Shown here: positions 19,942-28,147 of the stretch, piece after piece
Numbering within the stretch: the first letter of the stretch is position 1
How the letters are laid out: every line of letters starts with the position of its first letter
Origin: Meridianimarinicoccus aquatilis
Lineage (GTDB): Bacteria > Pseudomonadota > Alphaproteobacteria > Rhodobacterales > Rhodobacteraceae
Direction: 5' to 3'
Assembly: GCF_004358675.1 (NCBI RefSeq)
Contig: NZ_SMZO01000008.1
Location: 74,074 to 109,741 of the forward strand
Length of the DNA: 35,668 nt
Position numbers and translations under genes: made by a program
The notes under the pieces: generated by a model
Databases searched by the model: none
The model's input: the letters and a program-made list of their open reading frames with translations, nothing else
What the model was told of the DNA's origin: nothing

Positions 19942-20762
19942 GTCGCAGCCTCTGCATTTTTCACGGACACAGAGCTTGGACCGCTTCTATCTTCGTGACT
20001 TTTGCCACGATTCAAAAACTCTCTCACGCCATCGTTCGGGCTATGATCGCGCAATTCACTTGGATTACCTTGCGCGATCATCGTCTTGGTGATCGGGTCC
20101 AGAAAAACCGAATTGTTGCCAATTGAAAAGATGCTGGCCAACTCGTGGGTTACGATCACGATCGTGGTGCCAAGGCTTTCGCGCAATTCAAGGATGAGAT
20201 CATCGAGCAGTTTCGAACTGATCGGATCAAGACCCGCCGAAGGCTCATCGAAGAACAGGATCTCGGGATCAAGGGCCATGGCACGCGCAATCCCGGCGCG
20301 CTTCTGCATCCCGCCACTGATCTCTGACGGGTAATAGTCTTCGAAGCCTGACAGCCCGACGAGAGAGAGCTTCATTGCCGAAAGTTCGCGGATATCCGCA
20401 GGGCTCAGATTGCTGTACTCGCCCAGCGGAAGCCCGACGTTTTCGGCCAGCGTCATGGAACTCCACAAGGCGCCGCTTTGGTACAACACACCGAACCCGC
20501 GCATCATGGCCTCGCGTTGCTGTTGCTCGGCGCCCCAGAAATCGGTCTCGCCGATCTGAACACGTCCTTTCGCCGGGGGCTTGAGACCGATCAGGCATTT
20601 CAACACCGTGCTTTTCCCGCAGCCCGAACCGCCCATTATGATGAACACATCGCCACGGCCCACAGTGAAGGTCAGGTTCTTCTGAATCACGAAATCGCCA
20701 TACCTAAGGTCAAGGCCGGTCACCTCGATATGGGGGCGCGGCGGGGGCGTGATATTTGTCAT
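19938..20762 (-). CDS. mlaF: ABC transporter ATP-binding protein (MlaF-like)
   Basis: 274 residues, cytoplasmic ATPase of the MCE lipid transporter. The Walker A motif GGSGCGKST is at about 44-52, the Q-loop in GVLYQSGALWSSMT at about 91-104, the signature SGGMQKR at about 149-155, Walker B ILFFDEP at about 168-174, and the switch histidine in VTHEL at about 206. The GALWSSMT stretch after the Q-loop is typical of MlaF rather than of other importers. The C-terminal ~35 residues are polar and Ser-rich. It begins nine bases after the permease stop and overlaps the MCE gene by four. Confidence 0.93.
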   Translation of the reverse strand: MTNITPPPRPHIEVTGLDLRYGDFVIQKNLTFTVGRGDVFIIMGGSGCGKSTVLKCLIGLKPPAKGRVQIGETDFWGAEQQQREAMMRGFGVLYQSGALWSSMTLAENVGLPLGEYSNLSPADIRELSAMKLSLVGLSGFEDYYPSEISGGMQKRAGIARAMALDPEILFFDEPSAGLDPISSKLLDDLILELRESLGTTIVIVTHELASIFSIGNNSVFLDPITKTMIAQGNPSELRDHSPNDGVREFLNRGKSHEDRSGPSSVSVKNAEAAT

Positions 20763-20771
20763 TTCAAAACC

Positions 20772-21932
20772 TCAGATCCCCAAAATGCTGGTCACGACTG
20801 CAAAAAGACCATCCAGAACAATGATCAGAACAATCGACATGACCACAGCCGATGTGGCAGCGTCACCAACCGCAGAGGCGCTACGCCCGGACTGGATGCC
20901 TTTCAGGCACCCCGCAAGCGCGACGACAATGCCGAAAATGACACCTTTGAAAACGCCGAAAGCAAAATCAAACAGACTGACACTGTTGATTGTCTGAACG
21001 TAATACTCCGTCGCAGTCAGCCCCATCATGCCGACACCGACGATCGCACCTCCCAAAATTCCAAGGATATTAGCATAGATGCACAGAAGCGGCATCATGA
21101 CGATCAGCGCGAGCATGCGCGGCAGCACCAAAAACTCCATCGGTGAAAAGCCAAGTGTCCGGAACGCGTCGATTTCCTCGTTGACCTGCATCGTGCCAAG
21201 CTGCGCGGCGAAAGCTGCGCCTGTCCTGCCAGCCATGATGATGCCAGTCATGATCGCCGCCATCTCGCGGGCCATTGCGATCGCGACAAGGTCGGCCACG
21301 AAAATCTGCGCGCCGAACTGGCGCAGTTGCACCGCGCCGACAAATGCCAGGATCAACCCGATCAGGATCGAGATAAGTGTCACAATGGGCAGCGCCTTTG
21401 GCCCGCAAGCCTCGATTGCAATCATGAAGTCTACACGGCGGAATTTTGCGCGCCCTACAGAAAAACGGGCCAGTGCGATGGTCGCTTCGCCAAGGAACGT
21501 GATCGTTGCGAGCGATGTCTTTTGGAAATCGAGCCAACCTTTTCCCACCGCAACCAGAAAACCATCGCGCGACGTCGTTCGACGCGCGCCTTGCCGTTCG
21601 GGCACAGCGGAAGCAAGGGCAACAAGCCTTTGTGCTCCGGACGGCAGGCCCCCAAGGTCGATTTCAATTCCTTTGACCTTCGCCTTTTCCATCACTTGCA
21701 GAACAGCAGTCACGAATGTGCTGTCCCACATGGTGAGATCACTAGTTTCAAATGTGAGTGATCGAACGCTTTCTGCCGCGTCGATAGCAGACATCATTCC
21801 CGCAGCGCCGGGTGCCTTCGAATGCAACGTCCAATCTCCTGAGACACCCAGTACCCCGGCACCGTTTTCCTTGGCCTGTAGAGCAATCTCACCGCGCCGT
21901 TTCTCTACAAGACCCGGATTAGAGAGGGTCAT
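20772..21932 (-). CDS. mlaE: MlaE-family permease with N-terminal STAS domain
   Basis: 386 residues from the ATG at 21932; a TTG one codon upstream is also possible, but the ATG is better placed behind GGGG. Residues about 20-115 form a STAS-like domain (VLGVSGDWTLHS, then LDLGGLPS-type ends), the equivalent of the separate MlaB of enterobacteria. The rest is a MlaE permease with about five to six membrane helices. Key stretches are FVGAVQLRQFGA, REMAAIMTGIIMAGRTGAAFAAQLGTM with the conserved NEEIDAFRTLG after it, and PRMLALIVMMPLL. It is the first gene of the lipid transport operon. The STAS-MlaE fusion is common in alphaproteobacteria. Confidence 0.92.
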   Translation of the reverse strand: MTLSNPGLVEKRRGEIALQAKENGAGVLGVSGDWTLHSKAPGAAGMMSAIDAAESVRSLTFETSDLTMWDSTFVTAVLQVMEKAKVKGIEIDLGGLPSGAQRLVALASAVPERQGARRTTSRDGFLVAVGKGWLDFQKTSLATITFLGEATIALARFSVGRAKFRRVDFMIAIEACGPKALPIVTLISILIGLILAFVGAVQLRQFGAQIFVADLVAIAMAREMAAIMTGIIMAGRTGAAFAAQLGTMQVNEEIDAFRTLGFSPMEFLVLPRMLALIVMMPLLCIYANILGILGGAIVGVGMMGLTATEYYVQTINSVSLFDFAFGVFKGVIFGIVVALAGCLKGIQSGRSASAVGDAATSAVVMSIVLIIVLDGLFAVVTSILGI

Positions 21933-21935
21933 CAA

Positions 21936-22162
21936 AAGAACCCCGACCGCATTTGAATGAATTCATAAGTCGCCATGTGCCAAGCATCGCTTGATATTCT
22001 GACTTGGCAAGACTTTAGCAACCGTACAGGCAACAGACACCGGCTAACGTGGTAGAAAGACAACCTTGGCCCATAGTCGCTGCTGCTACACCGTCAGCTT
22101 CGATCGGTCCGGAACTTGACAAGCCCGGCAACTTAGCAAGAACTGCCGCTCTTTGAAGATCA
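21936..22162. promoter_or_regulatory. Gap between bchJ and mlaE with a dyad (TGCCAAG-N18-CTTGGCA)
   Basis: A 227-base gap that should hold the end of the bch transcript and the promoter of the lipid transport operon. A seven-base inverted repeat, TGCCAAG and CTTGGCA, spans 21978-22009, with a smaller AAGC/GCTT pair inside. No T-run follows on the minus strand, so an intrinsic terminator is not convincing. No gene is seen. Confidence 0.3.
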
Positions 22163-22762
22163 TCAAGCGTCACCGAAGCTCATTTTGAAATGGCATGTAT
22201 TGCCCGAACCTTGGGCTGCGCAGAGTGTTTCCTCGCACCGACAATCAGGTGAGACCAACACACGATAAAGCCGCTCGAATACTGCCGTGTGCCATGCGCA
22301 CAAGGGTACGCCGCTGACTTCACCGCGCACGATCGGGTTGTTTGTGATTGTGAAAGACCAAGCTGACTGGACTTTGAACGAGCCGGATCCTGCAAAAGTC
22401 CACGCGTGTTTTTCGATTGCGCCCGACAGAATCCGTGCCGCCGGTTTTCTTGGCAGAACCTTCAGCACAGTTTGGGCGAGATCCGGAATCCGGTTTGCAA
22501 GAATATAGTTCGCGGTTTCAAAACCGGCTTTGGCGGCCAAGGTGGGCGCCAATGCCGGTTCTTCTTTCCGAATTTGTCTATGCAGACGGGCAGCATCCGT
22601 TTCCGGGATCATGCTGAGGCCATCCGGGATATCAAAAATCCCTGCGGCCGCTAATATTTGCGCGCGCCGCACTGGACCGCAAAAACGATCAAGAACCGGC
22701 AAAAATTGCAAAATTGCGTTTGGACCAATGAGACCTTGGGATGCATTGCCATCTCTAGACAT
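22163..22762 (-). CDS. bchJ: BchJ, bacteriochlorophyll biosynthesis V4R-domain protein
   Basis: 199 residues. The early [14 protein letters not shown] and later [14 protein letters not shown] segments and the C-terminal V4R-like region ([16 protein letters not shown], then cysteines in [19 protein letters not shown]) fit BchJ. BchJ was named for 4(8)-vinyl reduction of the protochlorophyllide precursor. Later work assigned that reaction mainly to BciA/BciB, so an accessory role in the pathway is possible. Its ATG overlaps the bchE stop by eight bases (ATGTCTAG), so the two are translated together. The association with bchE is the usual one in purple bacteria. Confidence 0.88.
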   Translation of the reverse strand: MSRDGNASQGLIGPNAILQFLPVLDRFCGPVRRAQILAAAGIFDIPDGLSMIPETDAARLHRQIRKEEPALAPTLAAKAGFETANYILANRIPDLAQTVLKVLPRKPAARILSGAIEKHAWTFAGSGSFKVQSAWSFTITNNPIVRGEVSGVPLCAWHTAVFERLYRVLVSPDCRCEETLCAAQGSGNTCHFKMSFGDA

Positions 22763-24407
22763 CCTCCAATTGTTGGTTGCCAGCGCCGCATGCCTTTATT
22801 TCGGCCCCGTTTGGCAATTTGAACGCCTGTTTCCGCTCAATCGTCTGGGCCTTGACGGCCTCACGCCGTTCTGCGGCCTTTGCCGCCTTGTCGGCCGAGG
22901 CTTCCCAGTCTTCCATCTGCGCTTCGGCGATGGTGCGCGTCTCGTCGAAGTGGAAATCCAACTTGTTTTTGGATTGTGGGCCAGTGTAACCGACTTTGCC
23001 CAAGTCATAGAATGTCCGGCCAACGCCCGCTTTCAGGAACGCATACAGGCACCCTAACAGATACCGCCGCCTGAACCCGGTGCCGCGCCAAGGGTAATGG
23101 AACAGCGCCTTCTTCATATAGAACCGACGATAGTTGTTCATCACCCCATCCAGCAACTCGCCCCGTTCCATTTCAGCCGGCTTCATGATCGGGGTGACGA
23201 AGTTGTAACGACTGAAATCGAACACCTCGACCTGATCCTTCAACTCTTGGAAAAGCGGAGTAAACGGCCACGGTGTGTACATTGACCAGTTGGCCAGATC
23301 CGGCTGCCAATCCCACGCCATCTGGTAAGTTTCTTCGAGTGTTTCGGGCGTTTCATTATCCAGCCCGACGATGAATTGCGCCTCAACAAGAATGTCCGCT
23401 TCGCGCAGCAGACGGATTGCTTCTTTGTTTTCTTCAACTTTGGTTTCTTTGTTGAACACGTCCAACTTCATCTGCGCGGCGGCCTCAGTTCCAAGGCTGA
23501 CATGCACCAAACCGGCTCTGCGGTAAAATTTCAGTAAGTCCCTGTCCCGGTAAATATCCGTGACCCGGGTATTGATGCCCCAGTTGATCCGTTTGGGCAG
23601 GTCGCGGTCGATGAGTTCCTGACAAAAGGCCACGAATTTCTTTTTGTTGATCGTGGGTTCTTCATCGGCGAGGATGAAAAACCCGACCCCGTGGTTGTCG
23701 ACAAGATCTTCTATTTCATCAACGACGTCCTTGGGGTCACGCACACGATAGTCGCGCCAGAACTTCCATTGGCTGCAGAATGAACAGGTGAACGGACATC
23801 CCCGCGCAAGGTTAGGGATCGCAACCCGAGTTCCCAGGGGAATATAGATGTACTTTGACCATTCCAACACGGACCAATCGGGCTTGATCTTGGACAGGTC
23901 TTTCACGGTAGAGGCGGCTTGGGTCGCAACAATCTGATCGCCATCAATGAAGGCAAGGCCATTGATCTTTTCACGCTCGGCAGGAAAGCGCCCGTCTTCG
24001 ATGGCACGCATCAGTTCGGTGCAAATCTCTTCGCCCTCGCCGCGGACGATCACATCAATCCACGGCGCTTCCGTCAACACCTGTTTGTACATGAACGTTG
24101 CATGCACGCCGCCCATTACGCGGACCGCACCGGGGGCGACCTCGCTTGCCACTTTCAAGACATCTTCAGCCTTGTAAATCGAAGGAGTAATCGCCGTGAC
24201 CCCGACCACATCCGGGGCAATCGCCTCAATTTTCTGGGCAAGGTCCGCATCCGTCAGTCCATCGGTCATCGCGTCGATGAAATGGATGTCGTCAAAGCCC
24301 GCTTGCCTGAGATGTCCGGTAAGATATGCGACCCAAGCGGGCGGCCACGTTCCGGCGATTTCAGCACCACCAGACCGATAATTCGGATGGACAAAAAGGA
24401 TTCGCAT
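22755..24407 (-). CDS. bchE: BchE, anaerobic Mg-protoporphyrin IX monomethyl ester cyclase
   Basis: 550 residues from the ATG at 24407. This start is preferred over one five codons upstream because GGAG lies five bases before it and the protein then begins [10 protein letters not shown], as in known BchE. Residues 1-150 form a cobalamin-binding-like domain. The radical SAM motif CPFTCSFC (Cys 204, 208, 211) follows LARG, and further conserved stretches ([28 protein letters not shown]) are intact. The enzyme closes the fifth ring (ring E) of bacteriochlorophyll without oxygen, using water as the oxygen source. Presence of this enzyme indicates pigment synthesis under low oxygen; the aerobic enzyme AcsF is not in this window. 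Confidence 0.95.
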   Translation of the reverse strand: MRILFVHPNYRSGGAEIAGTWPPAWVAYLTGHLRQAGFDDIHFIDAMTDGLTDADLAQKIEAIAPDVVGVTAITPSIYKAEDVLKVASEVAPGAVRVMGGVHATFMYKQVLTEAPWIDVIVRGEGEEICTELMRAIEDGRFPAEREKINGLAFIDGDQIVATQAASTVKDLSKIKPDWSVLEWSKYIYIPLGTRVAIPNLARGCPFTCSFCSQWKFWRDYRVRDPKDVVDEIEDLVDNHGVGFFILADEEPTINKKKFVAFCQELIDRDLPKRINWGINTRVTDIYRDRDLLKFYRRAGLVHVSLGTEAAAQMKLDVFNKETKVEENKEAIRLLREADILVEAQFIVGLDNETPETLEETYQMAWDWQPDLANWSMYTPWPFTPLFQELKDQVEVFDFSRYNFVTPIMKPAEMERGELLDGVMNNYRRFYMKKALFHYPWRGTGFRRRYLLGCLYAFLKAGVGRTFYDLGKVGYTGPQSKNKLDFHFDETRTIAEAQMEDWEASADKAAKAAERREAVKAQTIERKQAFKLPNGAEIKACGAGNQQLEDV

Positions 24408-24425
24408 ATCGACTCCAATCAAAAG

Positions 24426-24443
24426 TGTCCATTTTGTGTTACA
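24426..24443. promoter_or_regulatory. PpsR/CrtJ-type operator (TGT-N12-ACA) before bchE
   Basis: The sequence TGTCCATTTTGTGTTACA matches TGTN12ACA exactly. It begins 18 bases upstream of the bchE start codon. PpsR/CrtJ represses bch genes under oxygen in purple bacteria. A less perfect relative (TGT-N12-ACG) begins at 24481. Confidence 0.65.
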
Positions 24444-24463
24444 CTATTATGTGCCCTTCATAA

Positions 24464-24477
24464 TTGACACAAATCAA
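24464..24477. promoter_or_regulatory. FnrL-type box before bchE
   Basis: On the minus strand TTGATTTGTGTCAA fits TTGAT-N4-ATCAA with one mismatch (G for A). Its centre is about 63 bases upstream of the bchE ATG and about 36 bases from the centre of the PpsR-type site. FnrL activates several oxygen-sensitive tetrapyrrole genes in Rhodobacter. Confidence 0.6.
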
Positions 24478-24537
24478 CTTTGTCGGCTTCTCCTGACGCG
24501 GCAGTTCTTTTGGCAAACGAGGCTTACAGATACTCTG

Positions 24538-24554
24538 CTGTCTCGTTTCGACAG
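24538..24554. promoter_or_regulatory. Inverted repeat CTGTC-N7-GACAG
   Basis: A perfect five-base dyad in the 283-base gap between bchE and the next small gene. Its function is unknown. I see no gene in the gap. Confidence 0.25.
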
Positions 24555-24705
24555 ACGACCCCATAGGATCATGGCCGCGCCCTTCACACTGGGGGCTTCA
24601 CGGCTCTTTGCCGGCACCGGCTGTACGCTACGGCGTCTGCAAAACCAGAAATATCTAGCCAAGAAGTTAGCTGCCATCACCTATCCTGAGACAGCTTTTA
24701 TCTGA

Positions 24706-25026
24706 TCACTGCTTTATTTGGGCGCAGGCCATCGCAATCGAGAATGCCTCGTCCGACCCGCCCCGCTCAAGAAACAACTGGCGTGCTGCGGTAATATCGC
24801 CATCGGTATCAAAATAGGCCTGAAGACCAAGCAGGGCGATATCATCGGGGAATTGTGCCCGACTATCAGCAAACCAAGAACTGACCGTACCAGTCGCACG
24901 GAACTCATCCACGTAACCTGAAAGCCATTTGTAGCCTTCGGGTGCACTTGCTGGACAGGAGGCGGCATTGGCGATTGCTGCGAGCGATGAAAAGGCTAGG
25001 GCTAGTGAAATTCCGTTAGCAAACAC
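24706..25026 (-). CDS. Small secreted protein of unknown function
   Basis: 106 residues from a GTG at 25026. AGGAGA lies five bases upstream, a far better site than that of the in-frame GTG eight codons earlier. The N-terminus is a signal peptide (MFANGISLALAFSSLAAIANA) with cleavage expected before ASCPAS. The mature part has two cysteines (CPASAP and ACAQ), possibly disulfide-bonded, and helical segments; SWFADSRAQFPDD and DTDGDITAARQLFLERGG could form a TPR-like helical pair. The protein family is not recognised. It diverges from the GlxA-type regulator, sharing a 170-base region with a clear dyad, so the regulator could control it. Confidence 0.72.
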   Translation of the reverse strand: MFANGISLALAFSSLAAIANAASCPASAPEGYKWLSGYVDEFRATGTVSSWFADSRAQFPDDIALLGLQAYFDTDGDITAARQLFLERGGSDEAFSIAMACAQIKQ

Positions 25027-25082
25027 AGTGCTCTCCTGTTTTTTGATCACACCTTGATCTGCAAGTCATAAAGATTAGTCAA

Positions 25083-25104
25083 CTGACAGTTTTTTCGATG
25101 TCAG
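25083..25104. promoter_or_regulatory. Dyad operator candidate CTGACA-N10-TGTCAG
   Basis: Perfect six-base arms ten bases apart, in the shared upstream region of the small secreted protein and the GlxA-type regulator. The length and symmetry suit a dimeric regulator. The assignment to that regulator is inference. Confidence 0.45.
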
Positions 25105-25199
25105 CATACACAGGCTTCGCAAATCAACCGCGTCATTTGGCGGAAAAGGTGGGGTCTTTGTCCTAACGGTCATCACAAAATTTCTCCTAATGTCAGGCC

Positions 25200-26240
25200 A
25201 TGACACAAAGACAGACATATCAGACAGAATACGAGACCCGCAGCGTTGTGATGGTGGCGTTCCCGCAGGCCCACATCCTTGATATCGTCGGCCCGCTCGA
25301 AGTGCTGACGGGGACGAAGTATTTCTTACCCGAAGGCCCGGAGCCTTATGCGGTTACCCTGGTTGCGTCCAAAACCGGCCCTTTACCGACGACGTCCGGG
25401 TTAAGTCTGACGGCCCACCGTGCTTTTGCAGATGCCGCCACCGATACGAGCCCCATCGACACACTGATCGTCAGCGGCGGTCATGGCACCATGGCCGCGA
25501 TCAAGGATCCTGAGTTGCTCGATTTCGTGCGGCAGTCTGCATCCCGGTCACGGCGGATCGTGTCAATTTGTACAGGCGCGATGATCCTTGCCGAAATCGG
25601 ACTTCTGGATGGCAAACGCGCCAGTACCCATTGGTGGTGGTGTCCAATCCTGGAACAGCGCTATCCAGCCGTTGCGGTTGACCGCGACGCTATTTTTGTC
25701 CGCGACGGAAATATCTGGACTTCGGCCGGGGTGACCGCCGGGATGGACCTGGCGCTGGCGCTGGTCGAAATGGATTTTGGCCATGACATCGCCCTCCAGG
25801 TCGCGCGGTACAACGTGATGTACATGATGCGCCCCGGCGGCCAATCGCAGTTCAGCGCGCACCTTGTGGCCCAACGTGCGGATGACCCGGCCATCAACGC
25901 AACGCTGGACTATATCCTCGCCAATCCCGGTGACCCGCTGACAGTGACTGCACTTGCCGCACGCGCCGGGCTGTCTGAACGAACCTTTGCGCGGCGGTTC
26001 AAGGACAACACAGAGATGACGCCCGCCGCCTATGTCGAAACGGCGCGGGTCCAAGCCGCACGCGTGGCCCTTGAGACGACGACGATTGGTGTCGAACAGG
26101 TCGCGCTGCAAACGGGGTTCCAAAACGCAGAGCGGATGCGCCGGGCGTTTCAGCGGCATCTTGGTGTCTCTGCCACAGACTATCGCGAGCGGTTTCGCGG
26201 ATCTCAACTGACACCATTGATCCGCGACGGCCCCGACTGA
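25200..26240 (+). CDS. GlxA-family transcriptional regulator (DJ-1/PfpI + AraC HTH)
   Basis: 346 residues. Residues about 14-200 form a DJ-1/PfpI-like domain with the usual early FPQAHILDIVGPLEVL and a nucleophile-elbow cysteine in SICTGAMILAEIGLLDG (Cys124), followed by the STHWWW stretch typical of the family. Residues about 225-335 hold the two AraC helix-turn-helix motifs (LTVTALAARAGLSERTFARRF and the second, GFQNAERMRRAFQRHLG). Such proteins sense small molecules, often amines or other nitrogen compounds, and activate nearby genes; the ligand here is unknown. The ribosome site is weak (AGG five bases before the ATG). Confidence 0.9.
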   Translation: MTQRQTYQTEYETRSVVMVAFPQAHILDIVGPLEVLTGTKYFLPEGPEPYAVTLVASKTGPLPTTSGLSLTAHRAFADAATDTSPIDTLIVSGGHGTMAAIKDPELLDFVRQSASRSRRIVSICTGAMILAEIGLLDGKRASTHWWWCPILEQRYPAVAVDRDAIFVRDGNIWTSAGVTAGMDLALALVEMDFGHDIALQVARYNVMYMMRPGGQSQFSAHLVAQRADDPAINATLDYILANPGDPLTVTALAARAGLSERTFARRFKDNTEMTPAAYVETARVQAARVALETTTIGVEQVALQTGFQNAERMRRAFQRHLGVSATDYRERFRGSQLTPLIRDGPD

Positions 26241-26357
26241 CCCACGCACGAATTTTTCCATTGGCCACGTCTCACGCGTCAACCGCATCACGGTTGGCGC
26301 GGACGAAGACCTGTGCCCGGACCAAACCCAAACCCAACTCACAGAAAGATAAATGAC

Positions 26358-26981
26358 ATGAAACGCACTTTACTTGTAACAACTGCCATCGTCCTCGCGG
26401 CAAGCACTCCGATCTTCGCAGAGGGCGGCTTCTATCTTGGCGCATTGGTTGGCGGCGTCGTGAACCAGAACCAGGATTTGGACGGAAGCGCCGGTGGCCT
26501 GACGATCTCGCTCGATGGAGGCGCGGATCTGAGCATCTTTGGCGGATACGATTTTGGCAAGGTGGGCAAACTGGGGTCGCTGAGAACCGAACTGCAATTT
26601 TCAGGCCGCGCGTCAGAGACCGACGGCGCAACCGAAGGCACCTATACCGAAGAAGCGGTGTTCCTGAACGTGCTTCATGACTTCACCTTGAGCGAACAGT
26701 CGAAGTGGGTGCCATATCTTGGCGCAGGTATCGGCCATGGCAAACTGGAATACGACGATTACCGCGCAAACGGGACCACGCTCCTCAACGGGTCCGACGA
26801 GGTTTGGGGTGGTCAGTTGATCCTTGGCCTTGGATATCAGTTGACTGAGGGTGCTCGCGTGTTTGCAGATTACCGCTACCGAAATTGGGCTGACACCAAA
26901 GTCAGCGATGTCAGCGGGCGTGCGGTCTCAATCGACAACGCATCCTCTAGCATCAATTTCGGCGCCGCTTATACATTTTGA
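26358..26981 (+). CDS. Outer-membrane beta-barrel protein (Omp25/OmpW-like porin family)
   Basis: 207 residues from the ATG at 26358, behind AGAAAGA. An upstream in-frame start at 26313 would bury the signal peptide. Signal peptide MKRTLLVTTAIVLAASTPIFA, with cleavage before EGGFYLG. The mature protein alternates strands and turns (FYLGALVGGVV, SIFGGYDFG, YLGAGIGHGKLEYDD, ILGLGYQLTEGARVFADYRYR) and ends in AAYTF. The terminal aromatic residue is the outer-membrane insertion signal. The length suits an eight-stranded barrel. A strong hairpin follows the stop. Confidence 0.85.
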   Translation: MKRTLLVTTAIVLAASTPIFAEGGFYLGALVGGVVNQNQDLDGSAGGLTISLDGGADLSIFGGYDFGKVGKLGSLRTELQFSGRASETDGATEGTYTEEAVFLNVLHDFTLSEQSKWVPYLGAGIGHGKLEYDDYRANGTTLLNGSDEVWGGQLILGLGYQLTEGARVFADYRYRNWADTKVSDVSGRAVSIDNASSSINFGAAYTF

Positions 26982-27013
26982 TACCTGCGCCGGGCGATCA
27001 AGAAACAACAGGC

Positions 27014-27038
27014 ACTGCTGGCACGCAGAGCCAGCAGT
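27014..27038 (+). terminator. Hairpin after the outer-membrane protein gene
   Basis: Perfect nine-base stem (ACTGCTGGC / GCCAGCAGT) with a seven-base loop, 33 bases after the stop. No T-run follows, so it may be a factor-dependent terminator or an mRNA-stabilising hairpin. Confidence 0.55.
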
Positions 27039-27283
27039 CATGCCTCATCATCAGGGACAGGCATCACGACCAATCGAGCCCCTGCCGATCTCTATGCACC
27101 CTAAGTGGCGCTGTCCGGCGCGATACAAAGCGCGCGTATTTTGCAAAGGCGCGGGCGGCGTACTTCACGGTCTGGAACGATTGCCAGACTGCGTGCCGCC
27201 GCTCTGGGCCGCGACTGGTCGGCATGGTTGCAAGCACTCTCGGAACGGCACTCCTTGGAAACTTTTGAACCGAAAGACACCTT
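27039..27283. other. Non-coding gap, possibly with degraded coding sequence
   Basis: About 245 bases with no supported gene. One frame (27105 onward) reads LRAAALGRDWSAWLQALSERHSLE-type helical sequence but has no convincing start, ribosome site or homologue that I recognise. The SDR gene's promoter should be near the right edge. Confidence 0.25.
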
Positions 27284-28138
27284 ATGCAAACCGTCTTCAT
27301 CGCCGGTGCAACCGGCTATCTTGGCCGCCACCTTTGTAGTGAGTACCGCAAGCGCGGCTGGCACGTTCGCGCTCTGGTCCGGGACCCCGGGCGGGCACGT
27401 CAACTCGACGCCGACGAGTTGATATCGGCTGAAGCCACCCTGCCCCACACTCTCAAAGGCATTATGGACGGGGCCGATCTGGTCATCTCTGCACTTGGCA
27501 TTACCCGTCAAGCAGAGGGGTTGGCATATTGGGACGTCGACTATCAAGCGAACCTGAATCTTTTAGACGAAGCGCTGCGTGCCCATGTGCCGCACTTTGC
27601 CTATATCCACGTCCTGAACGCCGGGCAAATGGCCCAAGTACCTCTGGTCGCGGCCAAGATGGCCTTTGTCACGTCGTTACAAAGCGCAAGCATAGCTTCG
27701 AGTGTGATTGCCCCGTCCGGATACTTCTCGGACATGTCCGATTTTTTGACGATGGCACGGTCCGGCCGCGTTTGGCTTTTCGGCTCCGGGGCACACCGGA
27801 TCAATCCAATTCATGGGGCAGATCTGGCCGCCACTGCTGCCAATGCTATCGCCCGGGGACAGGATTGGTTGGACGTGGGCGGCCCTGACGTTTTCAGCCA
27901 ATCAGACCTTGCAAAGGCGGCATTCGCGGCCGTTGGCAAGCCAGCGAAAATTACACGGCTGCCCGATTGGCTGCGCAAGGTGGCCCTTGTCTTGCTGCCG
28001 TACCTGACCCCGCGCCGCATCCATGGTCCAGCACAGTTCTTTCTCACGGCGCTTGGGTTGGACATGGTCGGCGCGCCGCATGGCACCCGCCATCTTGAGG
28101 CGCATTTCGCGGCGATCACGGGGCAAAAGCTTCATTGA
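27284..28138 (+). CDS. NAD(P)-binding SDR/NmrA-like protein
   Basis: 284 residues. An N-terminal Rossmann fold carries GATGYLG (residues 8-14), then ALVRDP and GADLVISALG, as in atypical short-chain dehydrogenases and NmrA-like proteins. There is no clear YxxxK pair; the equivalent region reads YIHVLNAGQ...AAKMAF. Redox activity or a cofactor-sensing role are both possible. The C-terminal third (DWLRKVALVLLPYLTPRR) is hydrophobic-basic and may contact membrane. The next gene starts nine bases later. No substrate can be named. Confidence 0.8.
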   Translation: MQTVFIAGATGYLGRHLCSEYRKRGWHVRALVRDPGRARQLDADELISAEATLPHTLKGIMDGADLVISALGITRQAEGLAYWDVDYQANLNLLDEALRAHVPHFAYIHVLNAGQMAQVPLVAAKMAFVTSLQSASIASSVIAPSGYFSDMSDFLTMARSGRVWLFGSGAHRINPIHGADLAATAANAIARGQDWLDVGGPDVFSQSDLAKAAFAAVGKPAKITRLPDWLRKVALVLLPYLTPRRIHGPAQFFLTALGLDMVGAPHGTRHLEAHFAAITGQKLH

Positions 28139-28147
28139 AGGTATGAA

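Noticed and set aside
20478-21146. Plus-strand frame of 222 codons opposite the Mla ATPase and permease
   Set aside because: The minus-strand genes have complete diagnostic motifs; the antisense frame has none.
24436-24705. 89-codon plus-strand frame before the small secreted protein
   Set aside because: It covers the bchE control region and reads as non-coding composition; no ribosome site.
26313-26357. Earlier in-frame start for the outer-membrane protein
   Set aside because: It would place 15 polar residues before a clear signal peptide, while AGAAAGA precedes the ATG at 26358.
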